Shown here piece by piece: positions 8,535 through 17,179 of a stretch of 64,000 nt of DNA. Location: the NCBI RefSeq assembly GCF_000382405.1, contig NZ_KB908259.1, positions 1 to 64,000 on the forward strand. Reading direction: 5' to 3'. The stretch comes from Mycobacterium sp. 141. Lineage in GTDB: Bacteria > Actinomycetota > Actinomycetes > Mycobacteriales > Mycobacteriaceae. The translations under genes were made by a program, and so were the position numbers. The notes under the pieces were generated by a model. That model had not been told where the DNA came from and did not search any database. It saw only the letters and a program-made list of their open reading frames with translations. Within the stretch, counting starts at the first letter, position 1, and each line of letters opens with the position of its first letter.

Positions 8535-9209
8535 TCAGACCGGCCAGCCTTCGCGCCGGTATCCGGCGTCGAAGAACATCCATTCATAGCGCGCAGTCTG
8601 CGTGAAATGCGCCCGCGCGACAGCCTCCTCCGCCGTGGTCAGGGTCGGCCCGACACGGTCGGTCAGAGCCAGCACTTCCGAGACGGTGGCGGCAAAGGCC
8701 TCGCCGCCGTAACTGTCGATCCAGCGCTGATAGCGCGAGTCAGTCGATCCCAGGGTGGCCAGTTCGGTCCCCACCCGCGCGTAGATCCAGTAGCACGGCA
8801 GCACCGCCGCCAGGCCGTCGGCGAAGCTGCCGCTGTACACCGTTGCGAGCAGATAGCTGGTGTACGCCCGGGTGGTCGGCGCCACGGGTTCGGCATTCAG
8901 TGTCACCGGGTCCAGTCCGAGTTCGGGCAGTAGCTGCGTGTGCAGTTCCAATTCCACATCGAACACTTCGGCGGCGTGCCGCGAGAACATTGCGGTGTCG
9001 GTCAGCGTCGGTGCCTTCGCCGCGACGATCGCCAGTGCGCGCGCATAGTCCCGCAGATAGTGGACATCCTGGGCGACGTAGTGGGCGAAAGCCTTTTCGT
9101 CGAGACTGCCGTCGGTGAGCCCCGTGATGAAGGGATGGGCCATGATCGCCGTGAAGGTGTCGTCGATGTCGTTCCACAGCCGGGTCGACCAGCTTGTCGT
9201 CGCGTTCAT
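8535..9209 (-). CDS. tenA: TenA family thiaminase II / aminopyrimidine hydrolase
   Basis: A 224-residue all-helical TenA protein. Expected active-site elements are visible: an Asp in YVAQDVHYLRDY, Cys in AAVLPCYWIYARVG, and the acidic C-terminal site in RYEWMFFDAGY. TenA hydrolyses base-degraded thiamine (aminomethyl-pyrimidine) to salvage the pyrimidine half, in the cytoplasm. The ATG at 9209 (MNATTSWS) is chosen because the upstream in-frame residues look non-coding. There are no thi genes next to it here. Confidence 0.85.
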   Translation of the reverse strand: MNATTSWSTRLWNDIDDTFTAIMAHPFITGLTDGSLDEKAFAHYVAQDVHYLRDYARALAIVAAKAPTLTDTAMFSRHAAEVFDVELELHTQLLPELGLDPVTLNAEPVAPTTRAYTSYLLATVYSGSFADGLAAVLPCYWIYARVGTELATLGSTDSRYQRWIDSYGGEAFAATVSEVLALTDRVGPTLTTAEEAVARAHFTQTARYEWMFFDAGYRREGWPV

Positions 9210-9481
9210 GACCGCTATCTTGTCAGGTCTCTGGACGTTGTGAGAAAAATTGTTGCAGCACAACATGGTTCGACAGTGTGATTCCCGGGTTGCTGCAGCT
9301 TGCCGTCAAGTTCCGCGGCCGCTCCGAGTCACCGTTCGGTCACGGTACTGCATCTCATTAGCGTTGTGCCACATAGAAATTGGGCAAGCAGCAAATTCGC
9401 CGGTACAAATAGTTGCGGTGGCTGCTGTCGACGGGCAGTCGGCCTCGGATGGTACTGGATCGAAGAGAGTTGAAGAAGCCG

Positions 9482-10102
9482 ATGAAGCGCACGTATGCCT
9501 TGATGGTCAGCCTGGCCCTGCTGCTGGCGGCCCCCGGACTGGCGTCCGCCGACCCGTACCAGCGGCCAGCCGGCAACCAGAAGTTCATCGAACAGGTTAT
9601 CTCCCGGGCACTTTCGCAACGCGGCGTGCCGTTTGTCTACGGTGGAGGTGACTCCAACGGGCCCACCCGCGGTGTTGTCCGTGACGCGGCCGTGGCCACC
9701 GCGAATCCGGCTTTGCCGGACGCCGCGGGACCGGTTCTTGCACCCACCACGCCGGCTTCTCCCGGACTGTTCCCCGGCCTGCTGGGTCTCGGGGCGACTC
9801 CGGCCGCACCTGTCGCGCCCGACGTCGTCGGTTTCGACGCCTCCGGTCTCATCGTGTACTCGTTCGCCGGTGTCGGTGTGAAGTTGCCGCGGTCCTCGGG
9901 TGAGCAGTACAAGGTCGGTCAGAAGGTCGCGCCGGCGCAGGCGGCTCCCGGCGACCTGATCTTCTACGGTCCGGAGGGCACACAGAGCGTGGCCTTGTTC
10001 ATCGGCAACGGTCAGATGGTCGAGACCACCGACCGGGGGGTGGCAGTCTCGCCGGTGCGCACCAACGGCATGACCCCCTACCTGGTCCGCATCATCGCCT
10101 GA
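9482..10102 (+). CDS. ripD: RipD-like NlpC/P60 protein, catalytically inactive
   Basis: A 206-residue exported protein with a signal peptide (MKRTYALMVSLALLLAAPG, cleavage after ASA), a linker rich in Pro and Ala at about residues 70-112, and an NlpC/P60 fold. The two key catalytic residues are substituted. The nucleophile Cys of FDCSGL is Ala120 (VGFDASGLI), and the His of the HVAIYIG motif is Ser169 (QSVALFIGNG). M. tuberculosis RipD (Rv1566c) carries exactly this kind of substitution and binds peptidoglycan without cleaving it. The role here is probably the same, a wall-binding protein. Confidence 0.85.
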   Translation: MKRTYALMVSLALLLAAPGLASADPYQRPAGNQKFIEQVISRALSQRGVPFVYGGGDSNGPTRGVVRDAAVATANPALPDAAGPVLAPTTPASPGLFPGLLGLGATPAAPVAPDVVGFDASGLIVYSFAGVGVKLPRSSGEQYKVGQKVAPAQAAPGDLIFYGPEGTQSVALFIGNGQMVETTDRGVAVSPVRTNGMTPYLVRIIA

Positions 10103-10189
10103 GGCCGTGCGGTGGCGCAAAATCGGTGTCAGGGGCGCGGCGCAACCTCTCCGTAGTGTTGAGTCAGACACCACGAAGGGCAGACCGCG

Positions 10190-11248
10190 ATGAACCAGCC
10201 ACCCGCGACCATGCGAACCGTATTCCCCGGTATCAGTTCCCGGGCCTGGGAGCATCCAGCCGACCGCACCGCACTGACCGCGCTACGCCGCCTCAAGGGG
10301 TTCGACCAGATCCTCAAATTGGTTTCGGGAATGTTGCGCGAGCGACAGCACCGATTGGTGTACCTGGCCAATTCGGCGCGGGTCGGGCCGCGTCAGTTCG
10401 CTGATCTGGACGCGTTGCTGGACGAGTGCGTGCAGGTGCTCGACGCGCCGAGCAAGCCTGAAATGTTTGTCATCCAGTCACCTTTCGCCAATGCGTACAC
10501 GATCGGCATGGACGATCCGTTCATCGTCATCACCTCGAGCATGTACGACCTGTTGACGCACGACGAGATGCGGTTCGTCGTCGGCCACGAGCTCGGCCAC
10601 GCACTCAGCGGGCACGCGGTCTACCGGACCATGCTCAATCACCTGATGCACCTTGCATCGTCGTTCGGCTTCATCCCGCTGGGCGGGTGGGCGCTGCGGG
10701 CCATCGTGGCGGCGCTGCAGGAATGGCAACGCAAATCCGAACTTTCTGGTGACCGCGCGGGTCTGCTGTGCGGGCAGGATTTCGACACCGCCATCCGCGT
10801 CGAACTCAAGTTGGCGGCCGGCGCTCGGCTGGACAAACTCGACACCCAGGCTTTCTTGGCCCAGGCCAGGGACTACGACGCCGCCGGCGACATGCGCGAC
10901 GGCGTGCTCAAGCTGCTCAACCTCGAGTTGCGCAGCCACCCGTTCTCGGTGCTGCGGGCGGCCGCGTTGACCAGATGGGTCGACACCGGCGGATACGGCG
11001 CGATCATGGCAGGTGACTACCCGATGTGTGCCGACGACGACAAAGCTCGCTGGTCTGACGACGTCAGCGCCGCTGCGCGCCAATACAAGGACGGTTTCGA
11101 CCAGTCCGACGATCCGCTGATCCGGGGCATCCGCGACGGCCTCGGCGGGATCGTCGACGGGGTCGGTCAGGCGGCCACCAGTGCGGCTGATTCGATGGGC
11201 CGAAAAATCTCTGAGTGGCGGCGCAATGCGCGGTCTGATGACGAATAA
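10190..11248 (+). CDS. M48 family zinc metallopeptidase
   Basis: A 352-residue protein with the HEXXH zinc site HELGHALSGH near residue 132 and a downstream Glu ligand candidate in ELSGDRAGLL, as in Ste24/HtpX-like M48 peptidases. It has at most one or two weak hydrophobic segments (around the FGFIPLGGWALRAIVAAL stretch), so it is a soluble or loosely membrane-bound member. The tail (from about residue 300) is charged and Gly/Ala-rich. The substrate is unknown; family members act in membrane-protein quality control. The ATG follows AGGGCAGACCGCG. Confidence 0.82.
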   Translation: MNQPPATMRTVFPGISSRAWEHPADRTALTALRRLKGFDQILKLVSGMLRERQHRLVYLANSARVGPRQFADLDALLDECVQVLDAPSKPEMFVIQSPFANAYTIGMDDPFIVITSSMYDLLTHDEMRFVVGHELGHALSGHAVYRTMLNHLMHLASSFGFIPLGGWALRAIVAALQEWQRKSELSGDRAGLLCGQDFDTAIRVELKLAAGARLDKLDTQAFLAQARDYDAAGDMRDGVLKLLNLELRSHPFSVLRAAALTRWVDTGGYGAIMAGDYPMCADDDKARWSDDVSAAARQYKDGFDQSDDPLIRGIRDGLGGIVDGVGQAATSAADSMGRKISEWRRNARSDDE

Positions 11249-11305
11249 CCACTTCGGCCGTCATCGCCCTACCAGGGTGCGTGAAGGCAAACGCTGACCG
11301 GCGAA

Positions 11306-12058
11306 TCAGGCCGCAGGCATCACCCCGGTGAGGCTGAGCATCACCACGATGCCCGGCAGCAGATTGGTCACCTGATGCGCGGCGATACCGGCGAGCAGGC
11401 CATTGGTGAAAAATCGGGCCAGCGCGAGCGGAACGGCTATCACCAGCAGCAGCAAAAAGCGCGCGAATTCCAGGTGGGCCAGTGCGAACACCACCGTGCT
11501 CACTCCGAGCGCCACCCATCGTCCCCAGCGCTGTTCGAGCGCACCCCACAGCAGGCCCCGGTAGAGGATCTCCTCACAGACCGGCCCGACGACGACGATG
11601 ACGGCGAAAACCAGCACGGCCACCGGCCAGGAGGCCCGCACCCCGCCGAACACCTCGCCCACCGCGGAGTTCGCCTCCGGCCCGGCGATCGAGCTGTACA
11701 GCATCGCCGCCGGCAGCGTGACGAACAGCCCACAGATCCCGAACGCGACGCCGATGCCCCAATCCCGCCATGACCAGTGCATCCGGAAGTCAGTTCGTGG
11801 TCCGTTGCCGCGTACCCGGGCGATGAGCAAGGCCAAGCCGGCTGCGGCCAGCGTCGGCACCGCCACGGCAAGTGCCAGGGCTGCCGTCTGCGGCGGTCCG
11901 TCGCGGGTGAACGCCACGACGAATGCTGCCGAGATGAGCAGGTAGGCCGCCTCGACAACGGCGAACGCACCCAGGCCCCAGCGATGCCGTGGCGATTGCC
12001 TGCCGGCTGTGAGTTCTGGCGCGACTTCGCTGTCGCCCCGCCCGGTTTCGGCGGCCAC
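11306..12058 (-). CDS. CPBP family intramembrane glutamic endopeptidase
   Basis: A 250-residue polytopic membrane protein with the CPBP/Abi signature: motif 1 CEEILYRGLLWG (Glu-Glu and Arg), motif 2 FALAHLEF and motif 3 around HQVTNLLPG. It is homologous to Rce1-type prenyl-protein proteases. The GTG start is two bases after the upp stop, so it is probably the last gene of the URC operon, although a role in uracil metabolism is not obvious. The substrate is unknown. Confidence 0.82.
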   Translation of the reverse strand: MAAETGRGDSEVAPELTAGRQSPRHRWGLGAFAVVEAAYLLISAAFVVAFTRDGPPQTAALALAVAVPTLAAAGLALLIARVRGNGPRTDFRMHWSWRDWGIGVAFGICGLFVTLPAAMLYSSIAGPEANSAVGEVFGGVRASWPVAVLVFAVIVVVGPVCEEILYRGLLWGALEQRWGRWVALGVSTVVFALAHLEFARFLLLLVIAVPLALARFFTNGLLAGIAAHQVTNLLPGIVVMLSLTGVMPAA

Positions 12059-12060
12059 GG

Positions 12061-12690
12061 TTACTTGGTCCCGAAGATGCGGTCGCCGGCATCGCCGAGG
12101 CCCGGCACGATGTAGCCGTCGGCATCGAGTTCGCGGTCCAGTGCCGCGGTGTAGATCGCGACGTCGGGATGTGCCGCTTGCATCGCGGCGACGCCTTCGG
12201 GGCAGGTCAGCAGGCAGACGAACTTGATCGACTTCGGTTGGTATTCCTTGAGCCGGTCGATGGCAGCCACCGCGGAATTGCCGGTGGCCAGCATCGGGTC
12301 GACCACGACTACGTCGCGTTCCTGCAGGTCGCTCGGCATCTTGAAGTAGTACTCCACGGCGACAAGGGTTTTCGGGTCCCGGTATAGACCGATATGGCCG
12401 ACGCGCGCACTCGGGACAACGTTGAGCATGCCGTCGAGGATGCCGCTGCCGGCCCGCAGGATGGATACGAAAACCAGTTTCTTGCCGTCGATCACCGAGC
12501 CTTTGGTGGATTCCAGTGGCGTATCGATCTCGATCTCGTGCATCGGGACGTCGCGCAGCACCTCGTAGGCCATCAGCATCGAGATCTCGGTGAGCAGTTG
12601 CCGGAAACCCTTGGTGGACACCTCTTTTTGTCGCATCATGGTGAGCTTGTGCTGAACCAGGGGATGGTCGATGATGTGCAGATTGCCCAT
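12061..12690 (-). CDS. upp: Uracil phosphoribosyltransferase
   Basis: A 209-residue type I phosphoribosyltransferase that makes UMP from uracil and PRPP. The PRPP loop [12 protein letters not shown] and the uracil-binding tail [10 protein letters not shown] are intact. The ATG at 12690 has GGAGGGCAGC immediately before it. It follows the DUF1688 gene by ten bases in an operon with the GTP-cyclohydrolase-like gene. In the yeast URC pathway the same three families (URC6, URC4, URC1) act together and the first step converts uracil to UMP, so here upp may serve catabolism as well as salvage (inference). Confidence 0.95.
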   Translation of the reverse strand: MGNLHIIDHPLVQHKLTMMRQKEVSTKGFRQLLTEISMLMAYEVLRDVPMHEIEIDTPLESTKGSVIDGKKLVFVSILRAGSGILDGMLNVVPSARVGHIGLYRDPKTLVAVEYYFKMPSDLQERDVVVVDPMLATGNSAVAAIDRLKEYQPKSIKFVCLLTCPEGVAAMQAAHPDVAIYTAALDRELDADGYIVPGLGDAGDRIFGTK

Positions 12691-12700
12691 GCTGCCCTCC

Positions 12701-13927
12701 TTAGAAGACCGTGCCGTCGCTGGTGACGGCCAGGGGCGGGCGGCCGGCCCGCAGCCGTCGGGCGAGTCGCCGCCCGGCTGCCCAGGTACCGCCTTCGAGC
12801 ACACAGGCCAACGGCAGTTGCTCTGCGCCGGCACCGAGTCGTGTCCGTACCTGCGCGGCGAGTTCGTCGAGCAGCGCGACGGTCAGGGCACGCCACTCCA
12901 CCACAAGTTCGTCTCCGACCGACCACGTACGCGCCGCCCACTCGGGCTTCCGGAGCTGCAACACCGCGGTGTCGAGCAGCAGACCGCCGTTACGGTACTC
13001 GGGCAGCCCGGTCAGCACCTGCAGGCCGCTCACGTGCACGCCGGCCCATTCGAGCGGTTCCAGCAGCGAGTAGGTCAACCACTGTGACAGCTTGTGGAAC
13101 GGCATCCAGCCCCACGACGGTCCGTCGCCGGGCACCGCGGGATGACGCCAGCAGTCGCCGAGGGGTTGGCCGTCAATGGCGTTGTCGGCCAGCCAGATAC
13201 CGGACAATGATGTCAACAGCCGGCTCAAGATGGTGTGGGCGGTGACGGTTGGGCCACCGAGAGTGTCGAACAGCCCGCCGGGGCGGCCCGGCTGTCCGAA
13301 CACCTCGGGTTGGGCCGCCAGTGCGGCACCCAGACGACGCAACAGTTGCACCCGGCCGTTGAGTCCGACGAGGGGATTGTGCGGACCCACCTGGAACGCC
13401 CGCTCGAGTGCATCGGGTTGCAGAGTGGCCAGCCCGATGGCGTCGGCCTGGCAGGGCCGCTCCGGGTCGCTGGAGAACGTACCGTCGAGGAAGGCGTGCC
13501 AACTCGCCACCGCGAGGCCTTCGGAGCGGGCGAAGCGCTGCCCGGTGGCGATTTCGCGGTACTGCCAGCCCGGCCCGGCGCCGGCGTCGAGCAGGACACT
13601 GATCACGGTCAGATCGATGAGTGTTCTGGCCCGTTCCGCGGGCGCCAGATCCGCCAGGCGGGCGTCGAGTTCGGCCTTGCGGTTTACGCCGCCGGCCTCG
13701 AAGTGGCGCCATCGGCTGTGATACGGGATGCGCAGGTCGGGGTACCGCTCACGGGTGACCGAGACGACCTCGGCGGCCGCGCGCGGCAACGCATCGTCGT
13801 CGACCACGAACCACGGTGAGCGGCCCGCCCGGGCCCGGTGCAGCAGGACACCCGCACGTTCGCGGATCGCGCCGGTGGTGCGCAGGGTGGCGACCGCGGT
13901 GGCGGTCTCGGTGTCGGCGGCGGTCAT
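12701..13927 (-). CDS. urc4: DUF1688 / URC4-Urg3 family protein
   Basis: A 408-residue protein of the DUF1688 (URC4/Urg3) family. Recognisable segments are the [15 protein letters not shown] motif near residue 70, [42 protein letters not shown] and [16 protein letters not shown]. In yeasts URC4 is required to use uracil as nitrogen source, downstream of UMP; the exact chemistry is not established as far as I know. The ATG overlaps the stop of the GTP-cyclohydrolase-like gene (ATGA), which supports coupled expression. No signal peptide or membrane segment is seen. Confidence 0.85.
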   Translation of the reverse strand: MTAADTETATAVATLRTTGAIRERAGVLLHRARAGRSPWFVVDDDALPRAAAEVVSVTRERYPDLRIPYHSRWRHFEAGGVNRKAELDARLADLAPAERARTLIDLTVISVLLDAGAGPGWQYREIATGQRFARSEGLAVASWHAFLDGTFSSDPERPCQADAIGLATLQPDALERAFQVGPHNPLVGLNGRVQLLRRLGAALAAQPEVFGQPGRPGGLFDTLGGPTVTAHTILSRLLTSLSGIWLADNAIDGQPLGDCWRHPAVPGDGPSWGWMPFHKLSQWLTYSLLEPLEWAGVHVSGLQVLTGLPEYRNGGLLLDTAVLQLRKPEWAARTWSVGDELVVEWRALTVALLDELAAQVRTRLGAGAEQLPLACVLEGGTWAAGRRLARRLRAGRPPLAVTSDGTVF

Positions 13928-15204
13928 GACGACAGGCCGCGGCCTTTGGCGATCTTCAGTTCCTCGGCGTCGGGTACCGGTCCGGGGGTGAAATAGCCGG
14001 CGGCCATTTTCGCATCGATCTCGACACGAGCGTCCGGCGGGATCAGCTCGTCGGGGATGTTCACCCGTTCGCCGACCTCGATGCCGGATCCGGTGATGGC
14101 GTCGTACTTCATGTTGCTCATGGATACCAGGCGATGGATCTTGCGGATGCCCAGCCAGTGCAGCACATCGGGCATGAGTACCTGGAACCGCATATCCTGC
14201 ACTCCGGCAACACATTCGGTTCGGGTGAAGTAGGCCTCTGCGGTGTCACCGCCCTCCTGGCGCTTGCGGGCGTTGTAGACCAGGAATTTGGTGACCTCAC
14301 CGAGTGCGCGGCCCTCTTTGCGGGAGTAGGCGACCAGGCCGACCCCGCCACGCTGGGCGCCGCGGATGCATTCCTCGATCGCATGGGTGAGATACGGCCG
14401 GCAGGTACAGATGTCGGATCCGAAGACGTCCGACCCGTTGCACTCGTCGTGGACCCGGGCGGTCAATTCGACGCCCACGTCAGCCAGATCGCGCGGGGCG
14501 CCGAAAATATAGACGGTCTGCCCGCCGATCGGCGGCAGGAACACCTCGAGATCACCACGGGTGACGAGCTCGGGGTACATGCCGCCGGTCTCCTCGAACA
14601 ACACGCGGCGCAGGTCGTTTTCACTGCACCCGAACCGCGCCGCGACGCCGGGTAGATACCAGACCGGCTCGATTGCGGCCTTGGTGACCAGCGCGGCGCC
14701 GCTGGGCAACAGGACCCTTCCGTCGGGCTGGAGCCGGCCCTTGGTAATCGCCTCGGCGATCTCCGGAACGATCACGTGGGCCTTCGTCACGGCGATGGTC
14801 GGGCGGATGTCATAGCCGGCGGCCAGCTCGGCGGTGAACGCCTCGGCGACCATCGCCCCCCATGGATCCAGGCTCACGATCGCGGCCGGATCGCTCCACT
14901 GCGGGTAAGGCCCGATCACATCGGTGGGCGCGGTGTTGGTCAGATCTGCCCGGTGTTCGCGCGAGAGCGCTCCGGCCGCCACGGCCAGGGCGCGGTACAC
15001 GCTGTAGGACCCGCTGTGGGTGCCGATCACATTGCGGTGAGCACGCGTGGTCGTCGTTCCGATGACGGGGCCACGCTGCGCGGCGGTCGGCGCGCCCCAG
15101 TGGATGGTCAGCGCATCGGCCGCACCGCTGTGCGAGGTCAGCCGGATGTGCCGGGCCGGCCCGCGGCCCGGCGCCGGAGCGGCAGAGCCTGAATCCACCA
15201 CCAT
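13924..15204 (-). CDS. urc1: GTP-cyclohydrolase-II-like protein (URC1 type)
   Basis: A 426-residue protein whose C-terminal half is a RibA domain with the zinc-binding Cys pattern HDECNGSDVFGSDICTC and the VAYSRKEGRALGEVTKF segment, equivalent to the RQEGRGIGL loop of riboflavin-pathway RibA but altered. The N-terminal 190 residues are absent from normal RibA. This architecture matches URC1 of the yeast uracil-catabolism pathway, a GTP cyclohydrolase II paralogue. It leads an operon with URC4 and UPRT homologues, which supports that assignment over riboflavin synthesis. AAAGGGG precedes the ATG. Confidence 0.85.
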   Translation of the reverse strand: MVVDSGSAAPAPGRGPARHIRLTSHSGAADALTIHWGAPTAAQRGPVIGTTTTRAHRNVIGTHSGSYSVYRALAVAAGALSREHRADLTNTAPTDVIGPYPQWSDPAAIVSLDPWGAMVAEAFTAELAAGYDIRPTIAVTKAHVIVPEIAEAITKGRLQPDGRVLLPSGAALVTKAAIEPVWYLPGVAARFGCSENDLRRVLFEETGGMYPELVTRGDLEVFLPPIGGQTVYIFGAPRDLADVGVELTARVHDECNGSDVFGSDICTCRPYLTHAIEECIRGAQRGGVGLVAYSRKEGRALGEVTKFLVYNARKRQEGGDTAEAYFTRTECVAGVQDMRFQVLMPDVLHWLGIRKIHRLVSMSNMKYDAITGSGIEVGERVNIPDELIPPDARVEIDAKMAAGYFTPGPVPDAEELKIAKGRGLSS

Positions 15205-15318
15205 GTCCGTCGCCCCTTTCTGTGGCGTGAGGCCTCCAGTCAACCCCGAATTGTCCGGCCGCGCAGCGGCGTCGCCGCAGTGTGATGGGATTGCCAGGTA
15301 CCCAGGTACAAAGGGTTG

Positions 15319-15993
15319 ATGGACCGGACCGCAGCCTGGCAGGCGGTCGCTGTGTTGGCGACGGCCGTGCTGCTGGTCCAGTGCTCTCCCGCACCGCCTC
15401 ACTTGCCGCCGGCAACGATGTCGTCGGCCCTGGTGCAGGCACCGGCCTCCGTCAACCGGGTGACCGCCGCTGACCTGGGCGCCACTTGGCGCCCGGGCTG
15501 CCCCGTCGGGCCCGAGCAGCTGCGCCGCGTCGAGCTCGACTACCTCGGCTTCGACGGCCAGCCCCATCGTGGTGCCCTCGTCGTGCACGAAGACCTTGTC
15601 CCACAGGTCATTGCGATCTTCGAGCAGTTGTACCGAATGGGCTATCCGATCGAGCGCATGCGCACAGTGGACCACTATTCGCGCGCCGAGGACGAGCTGT
15701 CCATGGCGGACAACAACACCTCGGCGTTCAATTGCCGCGGCATTCCGGGCTCGGCCCACTGGTCACTGCATGCCTACGGCCGGGCCATCGATCTCAATCC
15801 GTTGCTCAATCCGTACCTCGACGGTGCCGATCTGGAACCGGCGAACGCTGCGCGGTATCTGGATCGCACGCGAACCGATCCCGGATTGCTCCACGAGAAC
15901 GATCCCGCGGTGCGCGCATTCACCGATCGCGGCTGGCAGTGGGGCGGGGCTTGGCGATCTCCGATCGACTATCAGCATTTCGAGAAGCGCTGA
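15319..15993 (+). CDS. M15 (VanY-type) D,D-peptidase-like exported protein
   Basis: A 224-residue protein with an N-terminal hydrophobic export segment (TAAWQAVAVLATAVLLVQC) and a zinc D-Ala-D-Ala carboxypeptidase-like domain. The zinc motif is SAHWSLHAYGRAIDLN (His and Asp), with a second His in the terminal YQHFEKR and a VDHYSRAED segment earlier. The family trims peptidoglycan stems. The Cys after LLVQ is not a canonical lipobox, so lipidation is uncertain. The ATG at 15319 follows AAAGGG. It is divergent from the URC operon. Confidence 0.8.
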   Translation: MDRTAAWQAVAVLATAVLLVQCSPAPPHLPPATMSSALVQAPASVNRVTAADLGATWRPGCPVGPEQLRRVELDYLGFDGQPHRGALVVHEDLVPQVIAIFEQLYRMGYPIERMRTVDHYSRAEDELSMADNNTSAFNCRGIPGSAHWSLHAYGRAIDLNPLLNPYLDGADLEPANAARYLDRTRTDPGLLHENDPAVRAFTDRGWQWGGAWRSPIDYQHFEKR

Positions 15994-15995
15994 GC

Positions 15996-16766
15996 TCAGC
16001 GGCCGGCTGCGCACTGGCACGCTGCCGGCCTGGGATCATCGGGGTCGGTCGGGTCCGGGTCGCCGAACCACCGCGATGGTTCACGGGTGCCGTATTCGTC
16101 GTGCCAGTCCCACCATTCGTACGGTGCGGTCTGGGGGTAACCCTCGGGCGAGTCCTCCCAGGTCTCCTGGCGGCCCAGGGCCGTCATGTCGAGGAACGCC
16201 CAGGTGTTGACGAACGCCTCGTCGCCGCGGTTGTTGATGAAGTACGTGCGGAAGACGCGGTCGCCGTCACGGATGAACGCGTTGGTGCCGTGCCATTGGT
16301 CCACGCCGAAGTCGACGTCGAAGGCGTGTCCGGAATCTCTGTCGGCAACGATGGTGTACCAGGGGATGTTCCAGCCCATCCGCGTCTTGATCCGCGCAAT
16401 GTCGGCCTGCGAGCCACGCGAGGCGTACACCAGCGTGGTGTTGCGGGCATTGAGGTGGGCGAGGTTGCCGATGTGGTCGGCCATCAATGAGCAACCGACA
16501 CAACCATGTTCGGGCCAGCCGCGCACTCCCGGATCGACGAACGCGCGGTAGACGATGAGTTGGCGCCGGCCGCCGAACAGGTCGAGCAGCGTCACAATCC
16601 CGTCTGGGCCGTCGAATTCGTAGTCGGGGCGTACCCGGGTCCACGGCATGCGGCGGCGCGCTGCAGCCAGTTCATCTCGAGCCCGGGTGAATTCCTTTTC
16701 ACGAACCAGCATCTGCTGGTGTGCGGCATCCCATTGCAGTGCGGTGACGATCGGCGGTGTCTTCAT
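15996..16766 (-). CDS. DUF899 thioredoxin-like protein
   Basis: A 256-residue protein of the DUF899 family. Typical elements are REKEFTRARDELAAARRRMP at the start, the LLDLFGGRRQLIVYRAF strand, the CVGCS pair in EHGCVGCSLMADH and a WHGTNAF segment. The fold is thioredoxin-like and the CxxC-type motif suggests a redox role, but no activity is established. GAGGAG precedes the ATG at 16766. It is divergent from an ArsR regulator, with a palindromic operator 18 bases upstream of its start. Confidence 0.85.
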   Translation of the reverse strand: MKTPPIVTALQWDAAHQQMLVREKEFTRARDELAAARRRMPWTRVRPDYEFDGPDGIVTLLDLFGGRRQLIVYRAFVDPGVRGWPEHGCVGCSLMADHIGNLAHLNARNTTLVYASRGSQADIARIKTRMGWNIPWYTIVADRDSGHAFDVDFGVDQWHGTNAFIRDGDRVFRTYFINNRGDEAFVNTWAFLDMTALGRQETWEDSPEGYPQTAPYEWWDWHDEYGTREPSRWFGDPDPTDPDDPRPAACQCAAGR

Positions 16767-16783
16767 GTGCGCTCCTCGCAAAA

Positions 16784-16801
16784 TTCAACAATATGGTTGA
16801 A
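16784..16801. promoter_or_regulatory. Palindromic operator 1 (ArsR type)
   Basis: A perfect inverted repeat, TTCAAC-N6-GTTGAA, sits 18 bases upstream of the DUF899 start. A second copy lies 54 bases away at the arsR start. The pair is the likely binding site of the adjacent ArsR protein. Confidence 0.75.
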
Positions 16802-16837
16802 TATCTGTTCTTCAGCACACCACGCCAGGCGGATATA

Positions 16838-16855
16838 GTCAACAATGTGGTTGAA
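16838..16855. promoter_or_regulatory. Palindromic operator 2 overlapping the arsR start
   Basis: GTCAAC-N6-GTTGAA, matching operator 1 except at one end base. It spans the GTG start codon (16847-16849) and follows a TATAGT -10-like hexamer at 16834-16839, so a bound regulator would block its own transcription start. Confidence 0.75.
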
Positions 16856-17179
16856 GATCAGGTGTTGGACCGGGCGTATGCGGCGCTCGCCGACCCCACG
16901 CGCCGGCTGCTGCTGGAGACGCTGCGCCAAGGGGACGCCAGGATCACCGATCTGGCTGCCCCGCTACCCATGACGTTCGCCGGGGTGTCGCGCCATATCG
17001 GGGTGCTGGAGTCGGCCGGGCTGGTCCGGCGTGAGGTGCGTGGCCGTGAGCACTGGTTGTCGCTGCGACCCGATGGGCTGACGCTGGCCCAGCAATGGAT
17101 CAACGAGCAGACCGAATTCTGGTCGGTGCGCACAGAGGCGCTGGCCGAGCGGTTGCGGCGAAAGAAGGGCCGCCGATGA
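16847..17179 (+). CDS. ArsR family transcriptional regulator
   Basis: A 110-residue winged-helix repressor. YAALADPTRRLLLETLRQGD is the classic ArsR helix-1/2 signature, and TFAGVSRHIGVLESAGLVRR the recognition helix. No metal-binding Cys cluster is present, so it belongs to the non-metal ArsR group commonly paired with SRPBCC proteins. I place the start at the GTG at 16847: a TATAGT hexamer ends seven bases before it, implying a leaderless mRNA. It overlaps the following SRPBCC gene (ATGA) and is divergent from DUF899. Two operators in the intergenic region suggest autoregulation. Confidence 0.88.
   Translation: MVEDQVLDRAYAALADPTRRLLLETLRQGDARITDLAAPLPMTFAGVSRHIGVLESAGLVRREVRGREHWLSLRPDGLTLAQQWINEQTEFWSVRTEALAERLRRKKGRR

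Noticed and set aside
13924..15204. RibA-like gene as riboflavin-pathway GTP cyclohydrolase II
   Set aside because: The long N-terminal extension, altered KEGRALG loop and operon with DUF1688 and upp fit URC1 better.
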